A DNA stretch of 64,000 bases. Source: an uncultured Bacteroidota bacterium (GTDB taxonomy: Bacteria; Bacteroidota; Bacteroidia; Chitinophagales; LD1). The translations under genes and the position numbers were made by a program. The stretch lies in NCBI GenBank assembly GCA_903919075.1, contig CAIXGR010000097.1:1-64000 (forward strand). The letters are read 5' to 3'. Below are positions 44,725 through 53,885 of this stretch, in pieces (the stretch's first letter is position 1; each line of letters opens with the position of its first letter). Below the pieces are notes generated by a model that did no database searches, was not told where the DNA came from, and worked only from the letters and a program-made list of their open reading frames with translations.

Positions 44725-45306
44725 TTATTTATCTCTAGTTGCCTGCAAAGCATCAGCATCAAAAACAAAAGCATCAAACGAATCCATGATTGCTTTTATT
44801 GAAATATCTTCTGATATTAGAAACTTCACATATGCTTTCGAGTTGGCTTCGCCGAATCTGCCATTCATTACACCCAGCACCACACCTTCAAGCGGCACTT
44901 CTTTCCAACCGGCGCTGCTAAATTCAGTAGCATCAAAATGCTCTTTAAATTTTAAGTCGCTTATTTGCACCAGGCACTTATTATCTTTTGCATTAATAGT
45001 TACCAAATGCTCAAGGTATGCTTTATGTTCGGTGCCTTTTAGTGTTAAAGCCTGATTTACTGTTGCATGAACTACAATACGGCCATGCTCTTTATCCATT
45101 ACTAAAATGGTATCAACGGCTGGGCCGTATTTCTTTTGCAGCCAGCGCCACGCATTAGTAAAAACCTGGTCCTGTTTACCATTCGGCACCTCCGTAATTT
45201 GCTTATAATTAATACGGCCCGTAATCGAATCGTACGGTAATGCCAAAATCTGCGCGCCGCAATTTCCGGCAACTAAAAGTCCACATATAAGTATCAAATG
45301 TTTCAT
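44725..45306 (-). CDS. Secreted DUF4468 family protein
   Basis: A 193-residue protein with signal peptide MKHLILICGLLVAGNCGAQ. The mature part has LPYDSITGRINYKQITEV, QVFTNAWRWLQKKYG and DKEHGRIVVHATV, the DUF4468 pattern (TBP-like alpha/beta fold). The last 70 residues are not conserved by eye. The role is unknown; it is a single gene transcribed against the glycine-rich pair. Confidence 0.75.
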   Translation of the reverse strand: MKHLILICGLLVAGNCGAQILALPYDSITGRINYKQITEVPNGKQDQVFTNAWRWLQKKYGPAVDTILVMDKEHGRIVVHATVNQALTLKGTEHKAYLEHLVTINAKDNKCLVQISDLKFKEHFDATEFSSAGWKEVPLEGVVLGVMNGRFGEANSKAYVKFLISEDISIKAIMDSFDAFVFDADALQATRDK

Positions 45307-45528
45307 AGTAATATATACTTACTCGTTTTCCGTAAAAAAGATTCATTAACAGGCAGGAAAATGCGAATAATGCACTACTGAGCATCAAATTTGCCTTTCT
45401 TACAAATTCCATGTGTTTAAAAACCGCATACCAAACACGACAGTTTGCCTGCCACTATTGAGAAAAAAGCCGTTTGACCTTTACTCACCTCAATTAACCT
45501 TAATATATTTATCAGCAAAACCCGTAAT

Positions 45529-46074
45529 ATGAAAACCATGTTTTTTTTAACCTTTATATGCCTTGCTACAATTGTTTATGCGCAGGAAGGCAAAACACCT
45601 GCCCAAACAAAAACCGGTGGTAAGCTCGAATTTTATGTGGTAAAAGAAGGAGAGACTGAAGGAGATGTAGCCAAAAAATATGGGATAACCGTGGACGATT
45701 TAGAGAAATGGAATAATCTAGATGACCCTATTACCGAAGGAAGAATTTTATACCTTGACCCAAAGGTTATTAAAAAACCCGTTGAGGAAACTTCGCCACC
45801 TGAGGAAGAAGCTAAAGTTAAACCTGTAGAAAAAGTAAAGGCTAAGCCGGAGGAAAAAATAAAAACAAAGCCTGAAGAAAAAGCTAAAGTTAAACCCACA
45901 ACTCCAACCACCAATACCAATAATACAAATGATGATTCTTACCACATAGTACAGGCAGGCGAAACACTATATCACATATCGGTAGTAAACAAAACCACGG
46001 TTCAAAAACTGATGGAGCTGAATGACATGAAAACGCCCACCATTAAAGAAGGGCAGAAATTAAAGTTGAAATAA
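45529..46074 (+). CDS. Secreted protein with two LysM domains
   Basis: A 181-residue exported protein. The signal peptide ends near YAQEG. LysM 1 spans about residues 32-77 (FYVVKEGETEGDVAKKYGI) and LysM 2 about 137-181 (YHIVQAGETLYHISVVNKT), separated by a Lys/Glu/Pro-rich linker with repeated KVKPxEK units. LysM domains bind peptidoglycan N-acetylglucosamine strands, so it probably sits at the cell wall. No catalytic domain is present. A 7-bp tandem repeat array lies downstream. Confidence 0.9.
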   Translation: MKTMFFLTFICLATIVYAQEGKTPAQTKTGGKLEFYVVKEGETEGDVAKKYGITVDDLEKWNNLDDPITEGRILYLDPKVIKKPVEETSPPEEEAKVKPVEKVKAKPEEKIKTKPEEKAKVKPTTPTTNTNNTNDDSYHIVQAGETLYHISVVNKTTVQKLMELNDMKTPTIKEGQKLKLK

Positions 46075-46132
46075 TAAGGCAATTTCTACTTGAAGAGAGA
46101 TTAAAAGGACTTTGCTGCTTTGTTTTCAGCTA

Positions 46133-46167
46133 TCTTTTCTTGATTCTTGATTCTTGGCTCTTGCATC
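46133..46167. repeat. Heptanucleotide tandem repeat (TTGATTC-type)
   Basis: The string runs ttgattc ttgattc ttggctc ttgcatc at 46140-46167, preceded by a degenerate unit. The seven-base period is clear and lies between two convergent genes, where it can do little harm. Confidence 0.7.
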
Positions 46168-46173
46168 TATTTC

Positions 46174-47103
46174 TCAATCTTCCAACACAATATCAAACTG
46201 CACCAGGTCAATAAAGTCTTTCACGCGGTCTTCAATTTCCTGGTGGCTTAGGGTTTTTAATCTTTCGGTTCCAAACCTTTCAACACAAAACGATGCCATA
46301 GCCGAGCCGTATATAATTGCACGTTTCATGTTCTCAAAACTAATGTCGCGCGTTTTATCAAGGTAGCCACAGAAGCCACCTGCAAAAGTATCACCGGCAC
46401 CGGTTGGGTCAAATACATCTTCAAGCGGCAGTGCAGGTGCAAAAAATACCTCGTTTTCGTGAAACAGCAAAGCGCCGTGTTCACCCTTTTTAATTATAAG
46501 ATATTTGGGGCCCATAGCCAATATTTTTCGCGCCGCCTTTACCAACGAATATTCGTTCGAAAGCTGGCGTGCTTCGGCATCATTAATAGCCAACACATCA
46601 CATTGTTCAATGGCCTTCATTAAAGCTGGAAGAAAGGCGGGCGTCATCCAAAAATTCATAGTATCCAACACTATCAACTTAGGTCGTTCGTCTAATTGTT
46701 CAATTACCTTTATTTGCAAGTTTGGGTCAATGTTGCCTACCAGTAATATATCGCTTTCTTTATATGCATCAGGCAATACCGGATTAAACTCCATCAGCAC
46801 ATTTAACTCAGTAACCAGCGTATCGCGGCTGTTCATGTCAAGATGATACTTGCCACTCCAGAAAAACGACTTCTTGCCTTTTTTAATTTCAATACCTGAG
46901 GTATCAACGCCGCGCTTTTTAAGTAGCTCCAACTCGTTCATATCAAAATCATCACCAATAACCGAAACTATATTTACCTTATTCGAAAAATATGAGGCGC
47001 TCCATGCTATATATGTGGCTGCACCGCCAACTATTTTATCGGTTTTTCCAAATGGCGTTTCAATGGCATCAAAAGCTACAGTTCCAACAGTAAGTAACGA
47101 CAT
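46174..47103 (-). CDS. PfkB family sugar kinase
   Basis: A 309-residue ribokinase-fold kinase. The C-terminal signature DPTGAGDTFAGGF holds the catalytic Asp and anion hole, and the N-terminal GGAATYIAWSASYF is the substrate-side glycine motif. It has ALLFHENEVFF in the nucleotide region. It transfers phosphate from ATP to a sugar or nucleoside; the substrate is not readable, though ribokinase and adenosine kinase-like members are equally possible. It is transcribed alone, convergent with the LysM gene. Confidence 0.88.
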   Translation of the reverse strand: MSLLTVGTVAFDAIETPFGKTDKIVGGAATYIAWSASYFSNKVNIVSVIGDDFDMNELELLKKRGVDTSGIEIKKGKKSFFWSGKYHLDMNSRDTLVTELNVLMEFNPVLPDAYKESDILLVGNIDPNLQIKVIEQLDERPKLIVLDTMNFWMTPAFLPALMKAIEQCDVLAINDAEARQLSNEYSLVKAARKILAMGPKYLIIKKGEHGALLFHENEVFFAPALPLEDVFDPTGAGDTFAGGFCGYLDKTRDISFENMKRAIIYGSAMASFCVERFGTERLKTLSHQEIEDRVKDFIDLVQFDIVLED

Positions 47104-47218
47104 AATACAAATTAGTGAGTGGTTAAATAAAAAACAGTAATAACATTTGTTATTTCAACCGCGAATAAAGTATAAAGATGCGAAGGCGCAAAGAAGACGC
47201 GTCTCTGCTTTTTTACAA

Positions 47219-48025
47219 TTATGTTACTCTTTCACAAAAAGCCCTAATTGCCCCAATCGTCTCCTTCTTCTTCTCAAAAACACTCATATGCTTACATCCA
47301 TCAAAAAAATGAACATCGGCAATATCAGGCAACAGCGCTTGTTTTAACGTATGTTGCAGTGGTGCGCTTTCATCCTGCTTGCCATTAATAAACAGTACGG
47401 GCACTTTTGCTTTTTTTAAAATCTCGCTTTTATCCTTGCGGTTCATCATGGCTTCGTTAGCAAGCATCACCGCCGCAGGTTCATACTTCATGGCTTTAGC
47501 AATAAGTGAGTTTACAAGCTTGCGGTTTTTGGCAATAAATTTTTCGCTGAAAATGCTGTGGTAAAGCGTTTCTACAAAAACTTCCGTTCCGTTTCGTCTA
47601 ATAAATTCAATTCCCTTTTTGCGGTTTATTTTTTTCTCGTCCGAATCGGCATAGCAATGCGAATTAATTAAACCGAAGCCCGAAAGCATCTGTCCGTATT
47701 TTTCGGCAAAACTAAGTGCCACATAACCGCCCATGGAATGGCCGAGGATAATTGCCTTTTTTATTTTTTCCTGTTTCAAAATCTCATGAATGTACTCGGC
47801 ATAAAATTCCATGCTTAACGCAGTGGGGGTATTATCTTTTAAAGGAGACTCTCCGAAGCCGGGTAAGTCAGGCACAATAACGCAGTAATGTTTACGCAGC
47901 GCTTTAACAATTTCATTCCACATACCCCCATCTTCAATAAAACCGTGAACCAGCATTAAGGTCGCACCGGTTCCTTCAACTTTATAAAACCCGTTTATTC
48001 CTTTAAAAACAATCCATTTATTCAT
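47219..48025 (-). CDS. Alpha/beta hydrolase
   Basis: A 268-residue serine hydrolase. It has GTGATLMLVHGFIEDGGMW (oxyanion region), the nucleophile elbow LGHSMGGYVAL near residue 96, and acidic and His residues at the C-terminal end (GKQDESAPL, GCKHMSVFE). It belongs to the monoglyceride lipase/epoxide hydrolase-like group and has no signal peptide, so it is cytoplasmic. Substrate unknown. It is divergent from the amidohydrolase gene at 48069 with a 43-bp gap. Confidence 0.87.
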   Translation of the reverse strand: MNKWIVFKGINGFYKVEGTGATLMLVHGFIEDGGMWNEIVKALRKHYCVIVPDLPGFGESPLKDNTPTALSMEFYAEYIHEILKQEKIKKAIILGHSMGGYVALSFAEKYGQMLSGFGLINSHCYADSDEKKINRKKGIEFIRRNGTEVFVETLYHSIFSEKFIAKNRKLVNSLIAKAMKYEPAAVMLANEAMMNRKDKSEILKKAKVPVLFINGKQDESAPLQHTLKQALLPDIADVHFFDGCKHMSVFEKKKETIGAIRAFCERVT

Positions 48026-48068
48026 CGCTTAAAAATATTCTATTTTCACTGTATCAAAAACGTATTTC

Positions 48069-51000
48069 ATGCCCCACATTCTTCGTTTTCCAATAATTAC
48101 AATTCTATCAGTTTTCTACGCAAGCCTGTTTGCACAAACCGAAACTACTTTCCCCACTAATGGGCCCGATGATTACCGCGAGCACATTCACGCATTTACC
48201 AACGCAACTATATATAAAGACTATAAAACCAAAATTGAAAACGCAACGTTGGTTATAAAAGATGGCAAAGTGGTTGATGCCGGCACCAATGTTACAATTC
48301 CGCAAGGCGCTATTGTGCATGATATGAAAGGAAAATTTATCTACCCTTCATTCATTGATATTTACTCTGGCTACGGTTTGCCCGATGTAAAAAAAGCGCA
48401 GCGTAACGATGGTCCACAAATGGAATCGAACATTAAAGGTGCCTACGGTTGGAACCAAGCCATACACGCCGATTACAATGCCATAAAGGATTTTACTGCC
48501 GATGATAAAAAAGCTGATGAATGGAGAAAACTTGGCTTTGGCGTTGTTAATACTTTAATGAAAGATGGTATTGCCCGAGGCACCGGTGCCGTAATTATGC
48601 TGGGCACAGAAAAAGAAAATAATTTAATAATCAAAGCCGAAGCAAGTACCGGTTATTCTTTCGACAAAGGCAGCAGCACACAAAATTACCCTCAGTCGCT
48701 AATGGGAGCAATAGCATTATTGCGTCAAACTTATTACGATGCGCAGTGGTATAAAAACACAAAAGATAAAAAAGAATACAATCTTTCGTTAGAAGCATGG
48801 AACGCCAACCAATCGCGTCCTCAAATTTTTGATGCCGGTGATTGGGATAATATTCTTCGCGCCCAAAAAGTAGCTAACGAATTTGGCGTGCAATACATTA
48901 TTAAAGGCAACGGCAAAGAATATCAGCGCATTGATGAAATTAAAAACACAAAAGCGCGCATCATCACCTCGCTTAATTTCCCGAAAGCTTATGATGTGGA
49001 AGACCCATACAAAGCAATTTGGATTCCGCTAGAAGAAATGAAACATTGGGAATTAGCGCCTGCAAATGCTGCTGCACTTGCAAATGCCGGAATTGACTTT
49101 GCCATAACTCCAGCTGATTTAGAAAAGAAAGAAGACTTTTTACCCAACCTGCGCAAAGCCGTTAAGTATGGACTAGATTCAACTATTGCTTTAAAGGCTG
49201 TTACATTAAGCCCCGCAGAATTTTTGAATGTGAGCGATAAAACCGGTTCGCTTGAAGCCGGTAAGCTGGCAAATTTCATTATTACCTCGAAACCGCTTTT
49301 TGATGAGAAATGTGATATCAACGAAAACTGGATACTGGGCAAGCGATATGAAATAAAAGCATTTACTCAAAAAGATATTCGCGGCGAATACAAACTAACC
49401 CTTTCAAACGATAGCACCTATAAACTAAAAGTAACCGGCGATGAAGCTTCGCCGAAGGCAAATATCATTATCAGCGATTCGTTAAAACCAGAAGTAAAAC
49501 TATCTTACAAAGACAACGAAATCTCATTTTCATTCAATCCCGAAAAGAAAAAGGATAGCAATAAATTTCTTCTTTCGGGAACAATTGATTTTAATGCAAA
49601 AGCATGGGCCGGTAAAGGCCAATTGCCTACAGGCGAGTGGATAAACTGGAATGCCACCCAAACTAAAGGCCCGGATGCTGATACCTCGAAACCTAAAAAA
49701 GATTCAACCGCTATTGACTTAAATAAATTGGGCAAAGTATTTTATCCGTTTACCGGTTATGGCAATGAAGAATTACCGGAGTTTGAAAATGTGATTATAA
49801 AAAATGGAGTGGTTTGGACTAACGAACTCGAAGGCAATCTGGCAAACACCGATGTGATTATTAAGAATGGCAAAATTGCTGCTGTAGGAAAAAATCTTTC
49901 ATGCAAAGACTGTAACACTATAGATGCCACCGGCAAATTTGTAACCAGTGGAATTATTGATGAGCATTCGCATATTGCCATTAGCCGCGGTGTTAATGAG
50001 GGTGCTGAAGCCAGTAGCGCCGAAGTGCGCATTGGCGATGTAATAGATAATAGTGATGTTAATATTTACCGCCAGTTAAGTGGTGGCGTAACTGCAGCGC
50101 AGCTATTGCATGGCTCGGCAAATCCTATTGGCGGGCAAAGCGGCATTATAAAATTGCGCTGGGGCTACACGCCCGAGAAAATGAAAATTGATGGGGCCGA
50201 TGGCTTTATAAAATTTGCATTAGGCGAAAATGTAAAGCAATCGAACTGGGGCGATAAATGGACGGTGCGTTACCCGCAAACCCGCATGGGCGTTGAGCAA
50301 ACCTACTACAACTATTTTACCAAAGCCCGCGAGTACGAAAAAGCCTGGAACAAATACAATGCGCTAAAAGGCAAAGGCACTACACCAAGAAAAGATATTG
50401 AGCTAGATGCATTAGTTGAAATACTAAACAGCAAACGTTTTATTACCTGCCACAGTTATGTACAAAGCGAAATTAATATGTTGATGCATGTGGCCGATAC
50501 TTTCGGTTTTAAAATAAATACGTTTACGCATATTCTTGAAGGTTATAAAGTGGCCGATAAATTAAAAGCACACGGAGCCTACGCATCAACCTTTGCTGAT
50601 TGGTGGGCCTATAAATATGAGGTAATTGATGCTATACCTTATAACACTACCATCCTCACAAAAATGAATATCACTACTGCTGTAAATTCCGATGACCCTG
50701 AAATGGCCCGCCGGTTAAATCAGGAGGCGGCTAAAGCCATTAAGTATGGAAATTTAACTGAAGGCCAGGCATGGGAAATGTGTACGCTTAATCCCGCTAA
50801 AATGCTGCATCTCGATTCGCACATGGGTTCGATTAAAGTGGGTAAAGATGCAGATATAGTAGTGTGGACCGATAACCCGCTTTCGATTTACGCCAGTGTT
50901 GAACAAACTTTTGTAGACGGAATAAGATTTTATGATATTGCCCAAGATGCACAAAAGCGCGATGAAATACGCAAGGAGCGCGCGAGGCTGGTTCAAAAAA

Positions 51001-51092
51001 TGCTGGATGATAAAAAAGCGGGCGCACCGGTGCAAATGCCTACACAGAAAAAGAAAAAAGAATATACCTGTGATGATTTAGAAATACAATAA
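48069..51092 (+). CDS. Exported tandem amidohydrolase, N-terminal half degenerate
   Basis: A 1007-residue secreted protein with signal peptide MPHILRFPIITILSVFYASLFAQ. It holds two amidohydrolase-like halves. Half 1 (about 30-440) has a composite N-terminal strand pattern, but the metal motif HxH is replaced by FIDIYSGYG. Half 2 (about 575-980) keeps IIDEHSHIA (HxH), FITCHSYVQ, NTFTHILEG and VNSDDPEM, the ligands of the imidazolonepropionase-like group. Between them lies a beta-sandwich segment (GEYKLTLSNDSTYKLKV). Half 1 may be structural and half 2 catalytic. It is followed 10 bp later by a second amidohydrolase-like gene. Confidence 0.88.
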   Translation: MPHILRFPIITILSVFYASLFAQTETTFPTNGPDDYREHIHAFTNATIYKDYKTKIENATLVIKDGKVVDAGTNVTIPQGAIVHDMKGKFIYPSFIDIYSGYGLPDVKKAQRNDGPQMESNIKGAYGWNQAIHADYNAIKDFTADDKKADEWRKLGFGVVNTLMKDGIARGTGAVIMLGTEKENNLIIKAEASTGYSFDKGSSTQNYPQSLMGAIALLRQTYYDAQWYKNTKDKKEYNLSLEAWNANQSRPQIFDAGDWDNILRAQKVANEFGVQYIIKGNGKEYQRIDEIKNTKARIITSLNFPKAYDVEDPYKAIWIPLEEMKHWELAPANAAALANAGIDFAITPADLEKKEDFLPNLRKAVKYGLDSTIALKAVTLSPAEFLNVSDKTGSLEAGKLANFIITSKPLFDEKCDINENWILGKRYEIKAFTQKDIRGEYKLTLSNDSTYKLKVTGDEASPKANIIISDSLKPEVKLSYKDNEISFSFNPEKKKDSNKFLLSGTIDFNAKAWAGKGQLPTGEWINWNATQTKGPDADTSKPKKDSTAIDLNKLGKVFYPFTGYGNEELPEFENVIIKNGVVWTNELEGNLANTDVIIKNGKIAAVGKNLSCKDCNTIDATGKFVTSGIIDEHSHIAISRGVNEGAEASSAEVRIGDVIDNSDVNIYRQLSGGVTAAQLLHGSANPIGGQSGIIKLRWGYTPEKMKIDGADGFIKFALGENVKQSNWGDKWTVRYPQTRMGVEQTYYNYFTKAREYEKAWNKYNALKGKGTTPRKDIELDALVEILNSKRFITCHSYVQSEINMLMHVADTFGFKINTFTHILEGYKVADKLKAHGAYASTFADWWAYKYEVIDAIPYNTTILTKMNITTAVNSDDPEMARRLNQEAAKAIKYGNLTEGQAWEMCTLNPAKMLHLDSHMGSIKVGKDADIVVWTDNPLSIYASVEQTFVDGIRFYDIAQDAQKRDEIRKERARLVQKMLDDKKAGAPVQMPTQKKKKEYTCDDLEIQ

Positions 51093-51102
51093 TTTAAACA
51101 AC

Positions 51103-52458
51103 ATGAATTTTAAAAACAATAATAATCCTGTTTTGCAGGGGAGCGGTTCTCCCGCCTCGGGAGTTAGAGGGTGCGGGGAGCAGCAAAACAAGCGGCAAAT
51201 TATTTTATTATGCTTTATACTATGCATTCTGCGTTCCATTGCCCAAACACCAGATGTGCCAGCACCGGCACCGGCACAAAGCGAAAAAACCTACTTGCTG
51301 AATGCCACCATACATATTGGCAACGGAAAAGTATTGCACAACGCCACCATTGGTTTTGATAATGGCAAAATTGTTTTGTTGAAAGAGAATATAAATTTTA
51401 AAACCGACCAAACTGGTAAGATGATTGATTGCACCGGTAAGGATATTTACCCCGGTATTATAGCCACCAACACCACATTAGGTATTGATGAAATTGAAGC
51501 CGCACGCGCTACTAACGATTACGCCGAAGCCGGTGCTTATAACTCTGATGCACGCGCCATTATCTCGTACAATACCGATAGCCGTGTTACCCCAACTTTA
51601 CGCAGCAACGGCGTTTTATATGCGCAGGTTGCCCCACAGGGCAATTGGATATCGGGCACCAGCGCAGTTGTGCAGCTTGATGCCTGGAACTGGGAAGATG
51701 CCGCTGTAAAAAGCGAAGACGGAATTTTTATGGGTTGGCCATCTATGTTCAAAGGCATTGAGGCCAACAAAGAATACGATAAGCAGGCAACCGAATTGAA
51801 AGATTATTTTAAAGATGCTAAAAGTTATTTCGAAGCCGGCAAGCACGAAAAAATAAATTTACGCTTTGAGGCCATGCGTGGATTGTTTGACAAATCGAAA
51901 AACTTATATGTATCGGTTAGCTACGTTAAAGAAATGCTGGCTGTAATTTCGTTTGCTGAAGAAGCCGGAGTGAATTTAGTTTTGGTTGGCGCCAAAGATG
52001 CTTACTTGATTGCCGATATTTTGGCCCAGAAAAAAATACCGGTTATTTTAAATAAGTGTCACGACCTGCCCAGTTATGATGACGACGATATTCAGCAACC
52101 GTATAAAACACCGGGTGTTTTACAAAAGGCTGGTGTACTTTATTGCATCAGCATTGGTGGCTTTTGGCAAAGCAGAAATTTAATGTTCGAAGCAGGCACT
52201 GCTACCATTTACGGCCTTACTAAAGAAGAAGCCTTGCAAGCCATTACCAGCAATGCCGCAAAAATTTTAAAAATTGACGACCACATAGGAACACTTGAAA
52301 AGGGTAAAGACGCTTCCCTAATTGTTTCGAGCGGCGATGTACTGGATATGAAAACTTCTAAAATAGAGAGGGCATTTATCAATGGCCGCCAAATTGATTT
52401 AAGCAATAAGCAAAAAGCTTTATACGAAAAATTTAGTAAAAAGTACGGCATCAATTAA
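51103..52458 (+). CDS. Exported amidohydrolase-like protein, metal site degenerate, N-terminus altered by a repeat
   Basis: A 451-residue protein with an amidohydrolase-like fold: AIxIGNGKVLHNATIGFDNGKIV, DIYPGIIATNTTLG in place of the PGFIDxHxH metal site, and a C-terminal EEALQAITSNAAKILKIDDHIGTLEKGKDA typical of the family. The HxH ligands are missing; one CH remains. The expected signal peptide (IILLCFILCILRSIAQ) begins about 29 residues in. The stretch before it, including GSGSPASGVRGCGE, is coded by a 60-bp hairpin element. Co-transcribed with the preceding gene; it may be a non-catalytic partner. Confidence 0.8.
   Translation: MNFKNNNNPVLQGSGSPASGVRGCGEQQNKRQIILLCFILCILRSIAQTPDVPAPAPAQSEKTYLLNATIHIGNGKVLHNATIGFDNGKIVLLKENINFKTDQTGKMIDCTGKDIYPGIIATNTTLGIDEIEAARATNDYAEAGAYNSDARAIISYNTDSRVTPTLRSNGVLYAQVAPQGNWISGTSAVVQLDAWNWEDAAVKSEDGIFMGWPSMFKGIEANKEYDKQATELKDYFKDAKSYFEAGKHEKINLRFEAMRGLFDKSKNLYVSVSYVKEMLAVISFAEEAGVNLVLVGAKDAYLIADILAQKKIPVILNKCHDLPSYDDDDIQQPYKTPGVLQKAGVLYCISIGGFWQSRNLMFEAGTATIYGLTKEEALQAITSNAAKILKIDDHIGTLEKGKDASLIVSSGDVLDMKTSKIERAFINGRQIDLSNKQKALYEKFSKKYGIN
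51130..51189. repeat. 60-bp hairpin element (MITE/REP-like) inside the amidohydrolase gene
   Basis: Perfect 7-bp terminal inverted repeats GTTTTGC (51130-51136) and GCAAAAC (51183-51189) frame a GC-rich body with GGGAGcggttCTCCC and gggagttagagggtgcgggg. The body resembles the end-of-window repeat GGGGAGATTTAGAGGGG in style. Its length is exactly 20 codons, so the host frame is kept. Confidence 0.65.
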
Positions 52459-52514
52459 ACCACTTGCTTTCTTTGCCTTTTACTATTCATCAATAATTGA
52501 TAGCTATTTAGATT

Positions 52515-53198
52515 ATGGGCAAAGCCAAAATGTTTAAAATACGGGGTATTGATTCTTTCCCCAATGTTTTTCAAAATCCTCACTTTACTAATCCGGTGCT
52601 TAAAAATTTTGAGGGCACGGAACTAAATTTAAAAGGCAAATGGCGCAGCGATGTTTTTAAAAACAACCATCCTATTGTAATGGAATTGGCTTGTGGCAAA
52701 GGCGATTACGCCTTGGCATTGGCAAAAAAATATCCGCAAAAAAACTTTATTGGGGTTGATACCAAAGGCGCCAGGTTATATACCGGCGCAAAAAATGCTT
52801 TGGAAGCAAAATTAGATAATCTGTTTTTTGCCCGCATGCGTATTGAAAACATTATGCTTTTTTTTGATGCCGCTGAAATAGATGAAATTTGGATAACCTT
52901 TCCCGACCCCTTTCCTCGTAAAAAAGATGGGAAGAGAAGACTAACAGCGCCCGCATTTATAAAACGCTACCAGCAAATTTGCAAGCCCGGAGCAACGGTT
53001 CATTTTAAAACCGATGATTTGCCTTTATTTCATTTTACAAAAGAAAGTATTGATGAACTGGGCTTGAAAATGCTTTATTATAAAGAAGACATCTACTCAG
53101 CGCCACTTGAATTTGAAGAGCTGGAAATTAAAACCTACTACGAGCGCCAGCACCTTGCCGATGGACGCACTATTAATTATCTTGCTTTTCAATTGTAA
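52515..53198 (+). CDS. trmB: tRNA (guanine-N7-)-methyltransferase
   Basis: A 227-residue class I methyltransferase that makes m7G46 in tRNA variable loops. It has VMELACGKGDYALALAKKYP as SAM motif I, FIGVDTKGAR, and the TrmB hallmark IWITFPDPFPRKKDGKRRL. The length is standard. It is followed 3 bp later by the alkyltransferase-like gene. Confidence 0.95.
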   Translation: MGKAKMFKIRGIDSFPNVFQNPHFTNPVLKNFEGTELNLKGKWRSDVFKNNHPIVMELACGKGDYALALAKKYPQKNFIGVDTKGARLYTGAKNALEAKLDNLFFARMRIENIMLFFDAAEIDEIWITFPDPFPRKKDGKRRLTAPAFIKRYQQICKPGATVHFKTDDLPLFHFTKESIDELGLKMLYYKEDIYSAPLEFEELEIKTYYERQHLADGRTINYLAFQL

Positions 53199-53200
53199 GC

Positions 53201-53599
53201 ATGAAAAAGACGCCCAAAAAGAAAAGCGCAAAAAAGCCAATTACGCCGGTTACTAAAAAACCATCCTCGCAGTATTCGTTTTACGAAAACGTGTACGATG
53301 TGGTGCGGCTAATACCCAAAGGGCGGGTAACCAGTTATGGTGCTATTGCAAAATATTTGGGTACAGGCCGTTCGGCTCGCATGGTGGGTTATGCCATGAA
53401 TGCCTCGGCTATGCAAATCCCACCAGTACCCGCGCACAGGGTCTTAAACCGCAACGGGCAACTTACCGGCAAACATCATTTTAATCCACCCAGTATAATG
53501 CAGGAAATGCTTGAAAGAGAGGGAATTAAAGTAAAAAAAGATGTGGTGGTAAATTTTGAAAACCTATTTTGGGACCCCGTCGAAAACCTTAAATTTTGA
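53201..53599 (+). CDS. MGMT-family alkyltransferase-like protein (no reactive Cys)
   Basis: A 132-residue protein with a winged-helix DNA-binding domain of O6-alkylguanine transferases: FYENVYDVVRLIPKGRVTSYG, GTGRSARMVGYAMN and VPAHRVLNRNGQLTG. The reactive Cys of PCHRV is Ala here (PAHRV), so it cannot transfer alkyl groups. That places it with alkyltransferase-like (ATL) proteins that flag alkylated bases for nucleotide excision repair. A basic KKTPKKKSAKKP N-terminus may help DNA binding. It shares a transcript with trmB. Confidence 0.9.
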   Translation: MKKTPKKKSAKKPITPVTKKPSSQYSFYENVYDVVRLIPKGRVTSYGAIAKYLGTGRSARMVGYAMNASAMQIPPVPAHRVLNRNGQLTGKHHFNPPSIMQEMLEREGIKVKKDVVVNFENLFWDPVENLKF

Positions 53600-53629
53600 C
53601 CGAAAAAGTCCGCTTTCGGTTGCTTTTTT
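53600..53629 (+). terminator. Rho-independent terminator after the ATL gene
   Basis: CCGAAA-AAGTCCGC-TTTCGG followed by TTGCTTTTTT. The stem is six base pairs. Confidence 0.6.
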
Positions 53630-53687
53630 CATAAAAAGTTGTAAATTGTGGTTCCCCCGGTTATAATGAATGCTTAAATGAATGTGT

Positions 53688-53879
53688 ATGAGAAAAAATG
53701 TACTCCCCTTCGCTTTAATTCTTTTTCTGGTGGTCCTCGTTTTTATCGCCCATTCTCAGGGTAATCCATTAAAGCCTATGCGGCGCTTAGTGCCGAATAC
53801 GCCCATTGATGGCAGCATTTTTATACTGCTTTCGGCGGGCCTTTTTTACGGGGCTAAAATTTTATATAGAAAAGATTAA
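53688..53879 (+). CDS. PID-CTERM-like small membrane protein
   Basis: A 63-residue protein (ATG 53688; the track starts two codons earlier). It has an N-terminal signal-like helix (VLPFALILFLVVLVFIAHSQ), a short linker, then PIDGSIFILLSAGLFYGAKILYRKD. The PIDG motif, a C-terminal hydrophobic helix and a basic end are the hallmarks of the small PID-CTERM sorting proteins of Bacteroidota. Such proteins are proposed to be processed and anchored; the partner peptidase is unknown to me. It converges on the enoyl-CoA hydratase gene with a 6-bp gap. Confidence 0.7.
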   Translation: MRKNVLPFALILFLVVLVFIAHSQGNPLKPMRRLVPNTPIDGSIFILLSAGLFYGAKILYRKD

Positions 53880-53885
53880 TGCTTT

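Noticed and set aside
46133-46167. Heptamer array as a CRISPR or transcription terminator
   Set aside because: Units are too short for CRISPR and form no stem.
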